In this document: positions 11,573 to 24,860 of the stretch, in pieces
How positions within the stretch are numbered: the stretch's first letter is position 1
Layout: every line of letters begins with the position of its first letter
From: Rhabdophis nuchalis
Lineage: Eukaryota > Chordata > Lepidosauria > Squamata > Natricidae
Assembly (NCBI GenBank): GCA_039707465.1
Contig: CM077643.1
Span: 66,528,605-66,592,604 of the forward strand
Direction of reading: 5' to 3'
DNA: 64,000 bases
The notes under the pieces: model-generated
The model's database searches: none
What the model was told of the DNA's origin: nothing
The model's input: the letters and a program-made list of their open reading frames with translations, nothing else
Program-made: the position numbers and the translations under genes

Positions 11573-13453
11573 GTTGGTGTTGCTTTTTCACTTTCCCCCC
11601 CCAGTAAACAAACAAATAAGTAAATACATGCAGCGTTTCTCGCTGTCCGCCTTCGCAGCTGTATTTGTGCTTGTTATTAACCCACCCATCTGATGCATGA
11701 GAGAGAAGAGATTTGGCTGAGATTTGGGGGAAAGCTTTGTTGTTAATTGGGGCTCTGCCCTTTCCTCCCTGTTGTCTCGGAAGGTGGTCAGTCCTACTAC
11801 GGTCTTGGGGACTGCAGGGTTGAGGGGTGGGGAGGTGGAGAGGGGAAAAAACTTGTCTAACTGAAAAAACCAAAACAGAAAACAAAAATGTGACATCACT
11901 TCTCTCCCCCCTCCCCCCAATACTATTTTTAGTCCTTCTGATATAGACTTGTCTTGGAATAAAAGGTCTTGTGGGAGGGAGATTCTTTTATCTTGATGCT
12001 GGCTTCTTTGTCACTTCTGGTGATCTTTGTCTCCAGTAAACAGAGCAGTAGATAGACCCGAGAAAAGAGCCATTCTTGATTCCTCAATGACAAACGTCTC
12101 TTGGCAGCTAGACGGGATGAAATCTGACTGCAGTGGACTCCCATTGGGGTGCCCTGATGAAATAACAATGCTTAGGGGAGACTAGACAGTCAAAATGTTT
12201 TTCATCCCTCTTAACAATGGAGTAGCTCTTTCCAAGCTTGGTGGATGAGTGGGCTTAATTCTGAGCTTAAGAGGAAGTGAAAAAAAAAAGTGGAGGGTTC
12301 AAGGAGGCTGATATGTGCCTCTCTCCTGGGTTCTGCTCTGTAAAACAGTTGGGAGTTGTTTAAAATACACCAGTTTGCATGCCTGTGCATGCACACTTAA
12401 CACAAATGCTTGTTTTTAGCTTAAATGTATATTTTGGTTTTTGTTTTTTCCCCTGCAGAAAGTGGTAGACATTATCTCTGTGGATGCGTAAGGATCGCTT
12501 CATGATTCAGCCTAGGCTGAATGTCTAGAATTTTAACAACAGCAACAGCAGATGCTAAGATGTTTGCAGTCCTAGGAAGACTGACAGATTTATATGTTTT
12601 CTGAAAGACTGGGCTTGGCTCCCTTTTTTTTAAACCATTCCTTTCTCACCCTTTGTTTAACTTGTCAATATGCTGAAATGGACAAAATGCCCAGTTTTGT
12701 GTTGTCTTCAGAAATAGCAATGGATTTTATAGCAAAAGAACTGAAACATATAAGTATTCCAGATACCTGCATTTGAAATAGACAAAGAAAGTACATTTGT
12801 TTCTTGTTTCATAGTAACTCATTTTCACCTTAAGAGATGATGAAATTGATGCTGATTCTAACATCATTATTGGGAGGGGGGGGGTATAAGGGACGCAAGG
12901 GAATTTGTTGTTTTCATTTGCTACATTTTGTTGTTGCAAAATAAATAAAATGAAGTATATCATCTCTAAACATTGTTGGTGGTAGTGATGTCCTCGGTTC
13001 CGCCAAAGACCAATTAAATCAGTTTTGAATAGTAGGGCTTCTCAAGCTCAACAAGTGGTGGATTCCAATTGCATTAAAAAGTTGAGATAGTAAGTAAATA
13101 TTCTTATGATTTGATTATTTCCCTAATGTGTGACTGAGTCAATTCTCATACCTATGCTGATATCATATATTTAGTTATGAAGTAATTTTTTAAAAAAGCA
13201 GGCCATATAAATGAAGTTCTTCTGCTAACACAAAACGCAAACAACGTTACGCTCCTTTCATATAGGAGTAATGATATTTTTGCCACTTTTCTGTCAATTT
13301 ACCTGAGAACTCTTTGTAAGATTTAAATGTCTGCCACATAAAAACAGAATCAATTAAATAGATCTGTAGCCAGTTGTCACCAGTGATTCGAGCCATATCT
13401 GTCAGACTGTACCTTAAATAACATCTTGAAAAACTTGTAAGAAGTAGAGGGTT

Positions 13454-13482
13454 TTGTGTGTGTGTGTGTGTGTGTGTGTGTT
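13454..13482. repeat. (TG)n microsatellite
   Basis: Uninterrupted TG dinucleotides, about 14 units. Confidence 0.97.
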
Positions 13483-15609
13483 TGTGTTTTCATGGTGTGT
13501 TCATTCATGGTGTTACCTTTAAATAGTTTTGAGTTACGCCCATTACCTTCTCTGGAGAAGACCAGATGTTCTTGGACAAATGAATGGGTCAGTTAAGAGT
13601 CACGATAATGATTTAGAACTTGCTTCTTCTACCGGCAGATGTCGGACCAAACCCTCATGGGCACCTGATTCTGGCTTGAGTTCATTGTTGATGGAGTTGC
13701 AGCACAAAGCTGTTTTCAGCTTAAGGTGATCTAATGCTCTTGCAGTAGCACAGAAGGAAAAGAGCTGCTTTTATTATTATTTTTTATTGCACGAATGAGA
13801 CATCTTTTATATGACTAAGATAATAGTTTGTTCACAGAGAATCATTGGTAGGATAGCAGAAAGAATTTATGCTATTCTCTTCGCCTCCCCCTAGTCTGAA
13901 CTTCTAGAAAACTATTCTAGGCAACTGGGAGCAGGGATGATTTATGAAAACTGCTAGAAAAGATGCAGGGGGTCAGAAAAGGGTACTCCCCATTTTCTGT
14001 GGCAGAATATCAGTTTCTTGTCAAAAGGAAGTAAATGTTGCATTTGTAAAAAGAACACTGGATTTAACCCATGAAATGAGAAAAGAATTCAATGTTTAAT
14101 ACAAACTTATGCTGAATATTCTTTTAAATGCTTGGATGACTAGCCCTAAATTTAATCTTAACTTGAAATCAATATGATGTACTGTAAATTCTAATTAACT
14201 ACAATGGGTTTATTCTACACATGGGCATATTGGGGTCCAGCCCTATGCACTTTAATATGATATATTGACAACAGCATACATTTAGTTTTGAAAATAGTTA
14301 CATAATTGGAGTCATAATTTTTCAGTCTAATTAATGTGTGCTTAAAATCTCAAACTTCACAAATCATTTGAATGTGAGCAATTACAGGAGTTTTCTTAAA
14401 GTAAGAAGACTGAGCTTTTGATTTTAAAAAATGTCCCAAATTGGTTTATTTGTCTTTCTTCAGTTCATTTAGATAGTCACAATTATGGGATAGTAAATCA
14501 TATCAGATACATTGGGATAACATCAAACATAATTACCATCTGTTAATCTGATTTGGTATCCCTCGATAGATGGAGCAAGGCAAGTCATATTGCATTTCTG
14601 ATATGATGTTAAAAAACCCAAATAGAATGAACAACCCTGAATGTTGATGTTTTATGGACTCAGCTACTTTAGTTTTCTGACTGTGTGTTATAAAATTTCT
14701 GCAAGATGCAATTAGATGTGTCTAATTCTCTGGATGGTCTCTGATTACTACTTTAATATGGCAAATCATAGGTTGTTTGATACGTCCACAAAATGTTTAA
14801 GATATTTTAATGTTTTAATGTTCAATAATTGCAAGATATATGCTCATGTTAAAATTAATATTTTTAAATTAATTATTAGCTGTTTCATGTTTTGCCCAGA
14901 GACATACTGTATGTAAATGGAATGTGATACTCATGAAATGTAATCATTCAGCTTTTATTGAGTTCCAGAATGAACATGTATTTATTTCTGAAATTTGCCA
15001 TATATAGCTGCCCATCTCACAAACTTTTTGTATATATTGGGTAACAAATCTGTGCTTTTTGCAATGTAATTGGGAATGGTCCTCCAGGCATGACATATAA
15101 AATATTAGCTGTTGACAGCTACACTTTTACACAATTGACATGAATAGAAATAGGGATTTTCCAAGGTAAGAAAGGAAAAATTCTTAAATCAGTTGACTGA
15201 AATGTAGAGAAAAATATTTTTCTAAGTTTAATTTGAGAATTGTCCATCCCTGATTTGATGTTTTGGATTTCTGTAAAAGGTTATAGTTGTATATCCTGAG
15301 AATATAAGATACATAAGGTTGCTATGGTAACACCAGTTCTTTGTTGGGGAGAATGAGTCTTCAGCTTTAAAAAAAGTTATTGGGATTGAAAAAACAGTCT
15401 ACTCATTCACCAGCAGCACCAAGTACAATAGTTCGTTATTGTATATTTCCTTTTATTTTGGGGAAGCCTTATGATAGGATTTGATATACATTCATCCATA
15501 AAGCATTATTCTTTTCACAGAAAACTAGTTTATGATAGAAAGCCCCATACAACCTTATGTACTACTGAACAGAGTGATAATAACATTAGCTACATGCATA
15601 AGATGAAAG

Positions 15610-15760
15610 AAACTGCCTTAAACTAGATCAGATCATTGGTCCATGAAACCTCGCTCCTGAAGATTTTTTTAAATCCTGCCTGGAGATGTCACAGAATTAC
15701 ATCAGACTTTGAGATGATAGAGATACTGCAGATAGTCTAGTGAATTACTGTAAAAAGAAG
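15610..15760 (+). repeat. Old SINE-like fragment
   Basis: AACTGCCTTAAACTAGATCA, then GATCATTGGTCCATG, then TGCCTGGAGATGTCACAG resemble the ordered phrases of a widespread reptile repeat (CTGCCTTATACTGAGTCAG, CCATTGGTCCATCTAG, CTGGAGATGCCAG). Diverged. The class is inferred from memory. Confidence 0.45.
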
Positions 15761-16234
15761 TTACGTGAACCAGGGAGCAACACTACATTCACTAGCATCC
15801 AATCCCCCTTTTCTTGGTAGAATTATGCCCAATTAGGAAAAGGAACATGGCTTTAATGTTAGTTATATTTTCTCTTTTGCCCCCATAATTAATAACTGTT
15901 CTAAAGTTACAGTTGCATTTGCTAGAAATTACCTCAAAACTAACCTATTTTCATTCATGTCTCCTTACATCCAAGGAAGCTTATTAAAAAATATCTAATC
16001 AGATTGCCAACATGAGATAAGAATTGATAGGATAAGAAATAAGTCAGGTTTGAAAAAATGGATGATTGCATTAGTGCTGAGTTAGGAGCTGATATACATC
16101 CAATGGACAATTTGAGAAGCTTCTGAACAAGTTAAGTCGTGACTATCAGACATCAAAAATATATTCCAAACTATCCCACCTTCTTTACATAACTTTCCAA
16201 CTTCCTTTACATGGCTGTCCCATCTCCTTTACAT

Positions 16235-17520
16235 AGAAAAACATCATCTGAAATGGAATCACTGCTCAACACTGTCTGAATATACAGCCAAGATATTGCA
16301 ATGGAGTTTGGACTGGACCAAATGCATCACATTTAACATCAACAGGGGGAAATTGTGAAAATTAAGGGAATCAAGATGCCCCATGAAAATAACATCAAGA
16401 GACTGGATGAAGATGATCACTACAAATATGTGGGCATCTTTCAAGCTGATAACATCAAGCACACTGATGTCAAGAAGAATGTTAGTAAATTCTTAACAAG
16501 AGTGAAGATGATCTTAAAGTCCAAACTTTAAGTGGTGGATATACAATCAAGGTGATTTTCATCTGGATAATTAGATATACAGCTGAAAAAGCTCATTCAA
16601 GTTGAATTAGAAACTCTGGATAGGAAGAGCAGAAAAACACCAATAGACATGTTCTTCATGCAGCGATCTTGATGGAGTCTATTTATCAAGGATCATAGGT
16701 GGCAGGAATGTTGCAAGTACATAAGACAATTGAATAAGAAAAAGGGTCATTAGAAGAATAACTAAGAATCGTGAAGTAGATGCATTAAAACTAGAATACC
16801 AACAAAGGTTTATTAAATATCAGACAGACAAATTGGCCTATAAAAAAGACCAGATGATGAATAGAAAAAAGGCATGGCAAGGCAAAGTATTACATGGTTA
16901 GTACATTAAAAAAAAAACCTACCATGCAGCAAGGCCTCACAATTGTTAAGAGTAGGAAAGTTGAAGAAACAGACAGCTAGGCTAATTCTGGCTGTGCATG
17001 ACCAAGCCTTAAGATCAAATTCATATAAAACCAGAATTGTGATGATAGCAAAAGACAGAAAATGGCATCTCTGCAGAGAAATTGAAGAAACAATGGATGA
17101 CCAGTTAGCTACTACAAGAAGATCACACAGGCTGACTATATACAATGGCACCACAAAGTGACAACAATGGTACACTGGGATATCTTCAAGAAATGCCATG
17201 GTCTGCAAGCAAGAACTGTGAGATCACAAAATAATAGAAAATAAAGAAGCTAAAGTGCTCTGGGACTTTAGAATTCAAACTGACAAGCATCTGCCACACA
17301 ATACCTCAGACTTAATAATGTTGTTAGGAAAGACAAAAGCATTTGTTTCCTGGACAATGCAATGCCCAGGCTCAGCAGAAGAGAAGAGAAAGAACTGGAG
17401 AAAATCACAAAATGTAAAAACTTGCAAATAGAAGTAGAACAATTGTGGCAAAAAAGAAAGCAAAAATATTAACAATAGTAATAGACATCTTGGATGCAAT
17501 TACAAAACATTTGTAACACC
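16235..17520 (+). mobile_element. R4/Dong-type LINE, decayed 3' half
   Basis: Many stops and frameshifts, but ordered protein phrases survive across frames: HYKYVGIFQADNIKHTDVKK near 16420; RVKMILKSKL near 16500; DGVYLSRIIGG near 16675; KQTARLILAVHDQALRSNSY near 16965; EEIEETMDD-like near 17080; VHWDIFKKCHGLQ near 17175; and KELEKITKCKNLQIEVEQLW near 17390. This order (end of RT, thumb, finger-like region, restriction-like endonuclease region) fits R4/Dong-clade LINEs. The copy is dead. The exact clade is from memory; an R2-related element is the main alternative. Confidence 0.65.
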
Positions 17521-20500
17521 ATTTGAGCACCTGACAATCCACACCTGTTGTTGAAATGATAAATGTCTCCCTTTGCATGGCCACCATCCTTGGATTTGAA
17601 TAATTCACACTGGGCACTAATTTTAACTAATCTTACATAGCATCTGAAATGTATATTGTTTACTTTGTTTCTGAGAAGAAGGACAAAAAAGTGGGATATT
17701 ATACACATTTGAAGAAGAGCTGAATTGTTATGAATTGGAAGATACTCTGTTATATACTCATTTTCTTTTACATATATGCACTTATTCGTCAGTATTATAT
17801 TCACTGTCTTATGCAATGTAATATTAAGTTAGTTTTATAGCTCTAAAACTAAACCTTGAACAGATCCCTCAGAAATCAAGTATGCCTGATTGTGAGCAAT
17901 AATAAAAAACCTGGCAGACCTTCAACAGTACTTTAACAAATGGCCAAGATATCAGCATGGTCAGTGAGATTGCTGGTGATCTTTCTTCACTTTTTTCCCC
18001 CTTCATGACTCTTGATGCCTACATTACTTGCAAGGTAGTTCCAGATCTTATGTATTTGTTTCTGTGCCAAAAGAAGCAGGCCAGTTTTTACATTTTTATT
18101 TTGTTACTCATGAGGTCTCAGGTCACAGAAATAAATGAGAGAAATTACACATTGACCATGTCACAATAACTGTGCATCTGTTGTTTACAAATAATTCAAA
18201 GTGAATTATCCTTCCTTACTGGGAATTCTACTTTGGGGGTAGAAATTGAAGTATAGAATTGGTGACGGGTGCTAAGCAAGACCTCTTTGTAATCTGAGTA
18301 AAGGACCAACTAGTTCAAATGCCATAGATACTACTGCCATCTATAAAACTTCTATTATTTATTTTCTGCAACTGGGGACCAGTTTTGCCCTCTCGCCTCT
18401 TCTGTAGCAGTGAGGCTAAGGGTTATGTAATGGGTAAATCCCAAAATGTTCATATGTTTGGGGTTTGTATGGAGTGGAACAATTTCTTGCAAACAATCAA
18501 TCAAGTTGATGTGTTAGCTTTTTTTAACTTGAACAACTGCAGAGTGAATACGTCATCATTCTCTTACTTGAAATTTATCTCCATACAAGAGTTGTGAATA
18601 ACTCCATCAAGTTGCCCATTTATTAATCACAGGTTTGGAGGTTATTCTGTTCTATTAATTCCTTGTCTACATTTGGATAAAAGCAAGTTTGGAGGAGAGA
18701 ATCTTGGTAGAAGAAGAAGAAGAAAAACGTCATGAAGCAACAAGTGGCACTACTATAGTGATGCCATCCCACAGGACTCTTCTGTGCTACAGGTATAAAA
18801 CATTCTGATTTACAAGAGCTGTGTAGAGCTCATATCCCAGAAGAACTGACTCTGACGTCGACTCTTCTGGGAAGGTAAGCAGAAAACTGTGCAATTCCTA
18901 TAAAGAGATATATCTGAAATACTTTTTAAAAGAGCTATTTGCTAATTATCCTCTAACATTCTTTGAAGACTTTCAATGCTATTCCAGTAAAAATAACAGA
19001 CTTGAGCTCTAGTATGTTTTCCATGAGGTGGGCTCATAAATCTTTCCTTAGATTAATTTGTAAGAAGGTCTCAAAAACTATTTTTCCAAACTCGCTTTTC
19101 CCAACTCCAAAACACCCCAAATTCTAAATCGGGATTGTCATTTGCTCAGAGTAATCACAACCTATTTGGAAAGTGCTAGTTTGGAGAAAGCCCTTATAGA
19201 TTATTTTTTTAAGAAAAGCAATTAGAAAGGGAAAGAAACCTACCAACTTCATTCACTTGTTTGACTTAGCAAAGTTTCATTGTCGCTGCTATGGTGGATG
19301 CAATAATAGCCGCATTTAATTAGTTTCTAAAAGGTTGTGAGGTATTCTTACTGCAGTGACTGGCATCTGGAGCACCCAGTATAAACAAGCTGTTGCACAA
19401 AAGTCGTGTTCTTAAAACCAAAATCCTACGGAAGCTGGTTGTTGTACGTGCTAAACTGTTTGTTCTCTTGCGTGGAGCAGCAGAATCGGATTCACTGAAT
19501 GGCTGCAAAATATGTTCCCTGATGGCTTGTGCTGATGTAGAAAAATTGTAGAACTACTTGGCAAGCAACACAACATCTATAACTGGCCCCACTTTATTTA
19601 GATTTCAAGAAGCTATAGCTCAGCTTATTTAACATTGTTGCTGTGTGGACGTGAACTGGCAGAAGCTATGACACCAGTATCAATACAGGAAAAGAACAAT
19701 CTACTGAAAAGTCTCTTCAAATAGAAAGGGAAAAAAACTCTGCTTGAGACCAGGTATTTTTTGAAGATTAAGATACTGCAAGGATATTTAAGATTCAGAG
19801 AGTGGCTCTTGATTTGTGTTTGAACAACTCAGTTCTTGCCACTTTTGAAGATGCTGGAAACATATAAAGCTATATGATGAACATCATCATCAATCAATAA
19901 TCATCAATTATCCACCATCATCATCTTGTATTGTGCCTGACACTCAGTTTGGATGTTGGACTATCAGAATTTGATTTAGGTCTTTCTAAAGCAATTTCTA
20001 ATGCAAATTTTTGAAATTTCAAAAATTGAAAAAGAATACAAAGTGTAGGCTTTATTTCATGAAAAAATATGGGTAATCAAACATTTTGATGAACTAATAG
20101 GCTGTCCTCAGCTTTGGATTTAGCTCCCTAACTGTGCGAGTGCATGAATGTATCCTGTCTGCAACTTGTTAATGCATCCATGCCTTTCCCAGAGCTTATA
20201 CGGCTGCTTTAAAGTGTTTACAGTATACATTAAAGTACCTTTTCTAAATTTATTCTGGAGCATTATTGCAGATTTATTAAGTAATTAATAAAACTGATCA
20301 GGCAAATGAAATTGATCTTAAGAACATATTATTATTAGATTTAAATGATGCATTTATTTTGTAGAACTGAAGGTGGTGCATGTAATGCTCTTGCTTCTGT
20401 TTTCCCCATGACCACCACCTTATGTATGGTCGAAGTAAGTGGCTGTCAGAACTGCTACTTTATGCCTGCATTCTGCTATTACTTGGTATCAGCTTGCCAT

Positions 20501-20740
20501 GAGGGAGCTGGAGGGGAGGGAAGGGAAGGAGCTGTATCTCCCTGAGACATGGCTTCAAGGTCGGACTGCATACCGACCCACACTAAAAGCGACCGTTCTG
20601 AAAACATCTTCTTTGAAATTGATTGGGGAATGGGAGCCAGCAATGGGAAGTACCTAACAGGGAGAAAATTACACTTTGGGATTTTGGCGTGCAAATTTCA
20701 GTTGGCTCCACTGTCTTTCACTTGACCTCTAGTAAACTGT

Positions 20741-21150
20741 ACATCCCTTAGACCGATACACTCCCACAGAGAGGGCCTTCTCAGGGTGCCGTCGGCCGGA
20801 CAATGCTGGCGACACCCAGGGGAAGGGCCTTCTCTGTGGCGGGCCCTGCCCTATGGAACGACCTACCCCCAGAACTCTGCACCATCACTGACCTCCGCCT
20901 CTTCCGCCAGTGTTTAAAAACACATCTCTTTCATCAAGCCGGCCTAACATAACCTCCGCTGTGACTAGTATAGATAGTTTTAATTGGGGATTTTAATTGG
21001 TTTTAGCGCAGGACTTGATATTTAATAGGTTTTTAAATTTTTGTATTTTTGTATTATTTTGTATGTATTTTAAATTCCTGTGCGCCACCCTGGGTCCTTT
21101 TGGAGAAGGGCGGGATATAAATCAAATAAAACTCAAAAAACTCAAAAAAC
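20741..21150 (+). mobile_element. CR1-type LINE, short 3' end
   Basis: Begins within the last ~80 codons of the RT ORF (SHREGLLRVPSAGQ-type phrase, then LWNDLPPELCTI, FRQCLKTHLFHQAGL) and runs through the 3' UTR to the GGGCGGGATATAAATCAAAT tail. Same family as 40.4-44.1 kb. A small deletion in the GQCRLATP phrase breaks the frame. Confidence 0.9.
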
Positions 21151-21554
21151 TCTCAACAAACAGAGTTAAGGATCATTCTTGCTTAAAGGTTCAAGTTGAG
21201 GCAGGGATGACACTAGCCTAAAATCATTTAGCTGCTTTTCATGCCTAAGAGAGAGTTAAATCTCTCAATGGTTTCCATGTTCCAATCTTACCCTTAATTA
21301 CCACCTCTCCCTCCACCTCTCTCTCTTTTGTGATACTATGAAAAAGTTCTCAAAGGAAATGTAATTATTTTTCATTTCCTACTAGTACAACTTACCATCT
21401 TTGTGAGAAAACAGTATTTCTGGAGAGAGTTTTTTTTTTTACCAATGTGCAGTTTTTATGTATCTACTGTGTTATATCATTAAGTATTTCAAAAGATGGG
21501 CAACCCCATTTGGCACTGAACATCCCTAGATCGCTAAGTCAGAAAGTGTGTTTC

Positions 21555-21602
21555 TGTGGACTGACTTGCATGTGGACTGACTTGCATGTGGACTGACTTG
21601 CC
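21555..21602. repeat. Tandem repeat, three 16-bp units
   Basis: TGTGGACTGACTTGCA is repeated three times; the last unit ends CC. Confidence 0.95.
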
Positions 21603-21760
21603 CAACAGAAGGAGTCTGATAGCACCTTTTTGAACTGTGGCTTGCAAAAGCTTATGCCTTTTTATAAAATTGGAAAAGTTGGATAAAGTGCTACCAGAAT
21701 TGTTTGTTTGTTCCAATTGTTTTGCAACCACGAACTAACACAGCTTTCCTCCTACAAGTT
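21603..21760 (+). repeat. Interspersed repeat fragment of unclear class
   Basis: GCAAAAGCTTATGCCT, then AAAGTGCTACCAGA, then ACTAACACAGCT match the ordered 3' phrases of a repeat common in reptile genomes (GAAAGCTTATGC, AAGGTGCCACAGGACTC, AGACTAACACGGCTACC). I do not know its formal name. Confidence 0.45.
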
Positions 21761-22134
21761 CGCCCACCTTAATTTGTCTTCGCATCTCTACCTCCTTCCC
21801 AGTGTCTTTGAACAGGCTCATTGAGAGAAAAGAAGAAACAGATGAAGCTTCTTCCCAGGGAATCTCTTCGAAGATTGTTGATTTCCATGCCCTGCAAGAA
21901 ATCAGCAATTTTGAACAGAATCTCTTGGCCTTTCGTGTTTTTCAACACTCTTGTTGAAAATTGTTTGCATTCTAGTATTACTGACAAATAGTAACAAATT
22001 GTAAATTGTTGTGTATCTGCTCAATGAGCAGGTGGGAAAAATACTGCCTACTCTGTTATCAAAGCTAATTCTTCGTTATTGTTCAAAGAGTGTATAAAAG
22101 TATTTTTCATACTTAATTAAAACATCCTCCAAAT

Positions 22135-22243
22135 CAAGGGTCTCCAACCTTGGCAACTTTAAGTGTGGCGGACTTCAACTCCCCGAATTCCCCAGCCAGT
22201 TCTGGGAATTGAAGCCTGCCAGGCTTAAAGTTGCCAAGATTGG
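22135..22243. mobile_element. hAT-type palindromic MITE, right end eroded
   Basis: Left end CAAGGGTCTCCAACCTTGG. The arms pair through GCAACTTTAAG and CTTAAAGTTGC. An 8-bp duplication CTCCAAAT flanks it (22127-22134 and 22244-22251). The right terminus stops at CCAAGATTGG and has lost about 9 bp of the expected inverted repeat, next to the duplication. Confidence 0.8.
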
Positions 22244-23524
22244 CTCCAAATGAAGCTTCAGTCTTTATATCACATGGACCCATTCAAGTTCCACAGTCTT
22301 TAGCTATGGGAGTTTTTTGTAGTCTCCAATTCAAGTATTAACTAGGTCTGGTACTGTTTATTATCTTTCAAAATCGGCTCAAATTGGCTAGATGTAGCCA
22401 CCTGTTGAGACCTCATACAGAATAAGAGCCTGAAACAAAGAAAAGAAAAACAAACCCTCAAAACTTAGACAATTTAAGCTGCAAAGAAGCCAATGATATC
22501 TCAGAATTAAAGTCAGTGAAGTAAAGCCAACCATATATAGCTAACATTTTCAACATGTTCAAATTCCTCTCATTTAAATCTTTATGGCTGTGCTTTGCTG
22601 CCAGGATTAGAGGCATAATCACTGGGATTGCAAGCAATCCAAAGATGTTTGAAACTGGAACACAACAAAAAGGCACCATTACTTGTTTCTGCTTGGTGGC
22701 CTGCAAATTAATTGGTCTTCAAAAAATATGGTGAGCTAAAATAGACATTGTGTTAACATTATTTCAAATTGTAGAAGCTTCATATGTGTGCAAAATATAT
22801 CTCTAAGCCTGAAATTAGGGTTACAGATTGGAATCACACTGTAAGAGAGAACTTAAATTGTTCTTTAAGTTCTTAAAGAAAATATTTTAATTATCTTCAA
22901 AAATAAATTTGTTTTGCAATGAAAGCACACCTGGGTGATTAATCAGAACATTGTAGACTTTGGCATATGCTGGTTTTTCTCAGGAGTGTAAATCTAGAAT
23001 TGGATTATCAGTCATAAACTGGATGGTTTGTCCTTCCCCCTCCTGACAGGCCAAGATATATATAAAAACTCTAACCTAAATGCTAGTATACATTTAATGG
23101 AACATGTGGTTGGCCTATAGCCATTCATATAGCATTGGTATAGTATTTGCAAAACCATTAGAATTTGGACACCAGCAACTTCACATAATGCTGATGTTAT
23201 CATTTCTTCATGACTTCTATGCAGCGCCATTCCTGTGTTCACCCAGAAGCATGTCAGATTTTCAGAAAGTGCTCTCCAGGGTGCTGTAGTCTTTCTCTAG
23301 GCTGGCAAGACCTGCCAGCTCAGTAAAGTGCAGTAGAAGAAATGGGAGAAAAAGGAACAGTTCCTGCTTTAGCATGCAGATGTTTAGCAGCAATTTGTGC
23401 TATAATGTAGTCTGCCCTTGTAGCAGTCTGCCATTTGTTGCTCTCTCAAGTGACACTTGTAAAACGTCCACCTAAGCAAGCCTTACAGTATGTTCTTTAT
23501 TTTGCTTGTAGTAAGGTTATTTGA

Positions 23525-23772
23525 GGGTCTCTGTCTCTCTCTGTCTCTCTGTCTCTGCCTCTGTCTGCCTCTGTCTCTGTCTTTCTCTGTCTGTGTGTCT
23601 GTCTATCTGTCTCTCTGCCTCTGGCTGTCTCTGTCTCTCTACCTCTGTCTCACTGTGTGTCTCTGTCTATTTCCATCTCTGTCTATCTCTGTCTATCTGT
23701 CTGTCTATCTGTCTGTCTCTGTCTCTGTCTGTCTATCTGTCTTTCTGTCTCTGTCTCTGTCTCTCTCTCCCA
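23525..23772. repeat. (TCTCTG)n/(CTGT)n simple repeat
   Basis: A long impure pyrimidine-rich array of TCTCTG, CTGT and TCTA units. The Ser/Leu/Cys-rich open frames over it are artefacts. Confidence 0.95.
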
Positions 23773-23983
23773 TTATCCCTGACTATCCTACAAGTTCAGA
23801 GGTGCTTGACATGGGCCACGTTAAGTTGTCAACAGTGTCATCTGATGGGATTCCAAAGTGTGCCTTCTCTATTACAGTGCATGTGCTATTTCCACCCTGC
23901 CACCCCCCCCCCCCCAAGATCTGGCTGGTCCTAAGCATGCCATTTGCCTTTTAAGACTAGAACTGGGCTCGGAAGACACACGA

Positions 23984-23985
23984 GT

Positions 23986-24030
<45 letters not shown>
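23984..24030. repeat. (TG)n microsatellite
   Basis: About 23 TG units with one interruption. A run of 14 or more C lies about 80 bp upstream (near 23900), and a short GGAA array follows at 24150-24166. Confidence 0.97.
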
Positions 24031-24031
<1 letters not shown>

Positions 24032-24339
24032 TCATGTTTTATTCCCAATATGGTATATTGGATTTGGGTTTTCTTTTTATTGTTACATTTATTATATCTC
24101 TGCTAGCCATCCAGAGTTGCTCTGCAAGTGGGTGGCCATATAAATTGAAGGAAGGAAGGAAGGAATATTGCTGCTGTTGTCCTTGGCAACTCATTGTTAC
24201 ATGTTTTGCTATGACAAATTTATGGAAAGCTCTTAATCTGAGTGCTTTCAGAATTTAAGGAAATAATTATGTCATCTATTATCAAAATACTATTTCTGGG
24301 CTGCAGAGCGGGATATTGTGACCAATACTTTATAGGAAG

Positions 24340-24860
24340 AACTAGAAGGAATTATAGAAATGACTAGTTAAGTTAGTAAGTCCAATTCCCTGTTAAATAT
24401 TTTTGTTTATTAAATTTGTTTGCACATCTTGCTGCAAGGTGATTCTCTTATTTGCGTTTGAATCTGAATTAAAGCATTTCTGACAAGTGTTTGTCCTCCA
24501 TTGGTAGAACATCCATTGGTACTTGGTTCCAATTTGTTCTTACAAAGTTTTTGCCAACATTAAATTGGTAGCAAAATCTGTCTTTCTGTTACTTAAAGCA
24601 TTGTTCTACATTGCTATAGTTCTGTATTTCTCTGTATATTGAGAGAAGACACATCCTTTGTATGACATTTATTCAGCTATTTAAAGTTTGCCATTAAGTT
24701 CTCCTAGGTCGCCTTTTTCTTAAGGCTAAATCTTTTATCTTTGTAGGGCTCAAATTGTCTGCTCTTTGATTATCCTTGCTGATCTTCTCTGAAGCTGTTT
24801 CAATTTATCTGAATCTTTCTTAAATTGTAAAGTTGGGAACACGACATCGTTTTCGGGGAC
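24340..24860 (-). mobile_element. Old CR1 3' end, minus strand
   Basis: Starts with the CR1-type 3' phrase on the reverse strand (here TAGTAAGTCCAATTCCCTG; compare GGTCATCTAGTCCAACCCCC at 45050). A diverged UTR-like body follows. Too decayed for any coding remnant. Confidence 0.45.

Noticed and set aside
12594..12776. Small open frames in the 5' part of intron 1 as exons
   Set aside because: No fitting splice phases and no similarity to KCNK10 or other proteins.
23490..23530. Short MFFILL-like reading frame as the MFFLYTDF-type alternative first exon
   Set aside because: Only the first three residues agree, the possible donor (GTAAGG after GTA) would be phase 0 rather than the required phase 1, and it abuts a simple repeat.
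23490..24106. Ser/Leu/Cys-rich 130-150 residue frames
   Set aside because: Translations of TCTCTG and TG simple repeats.
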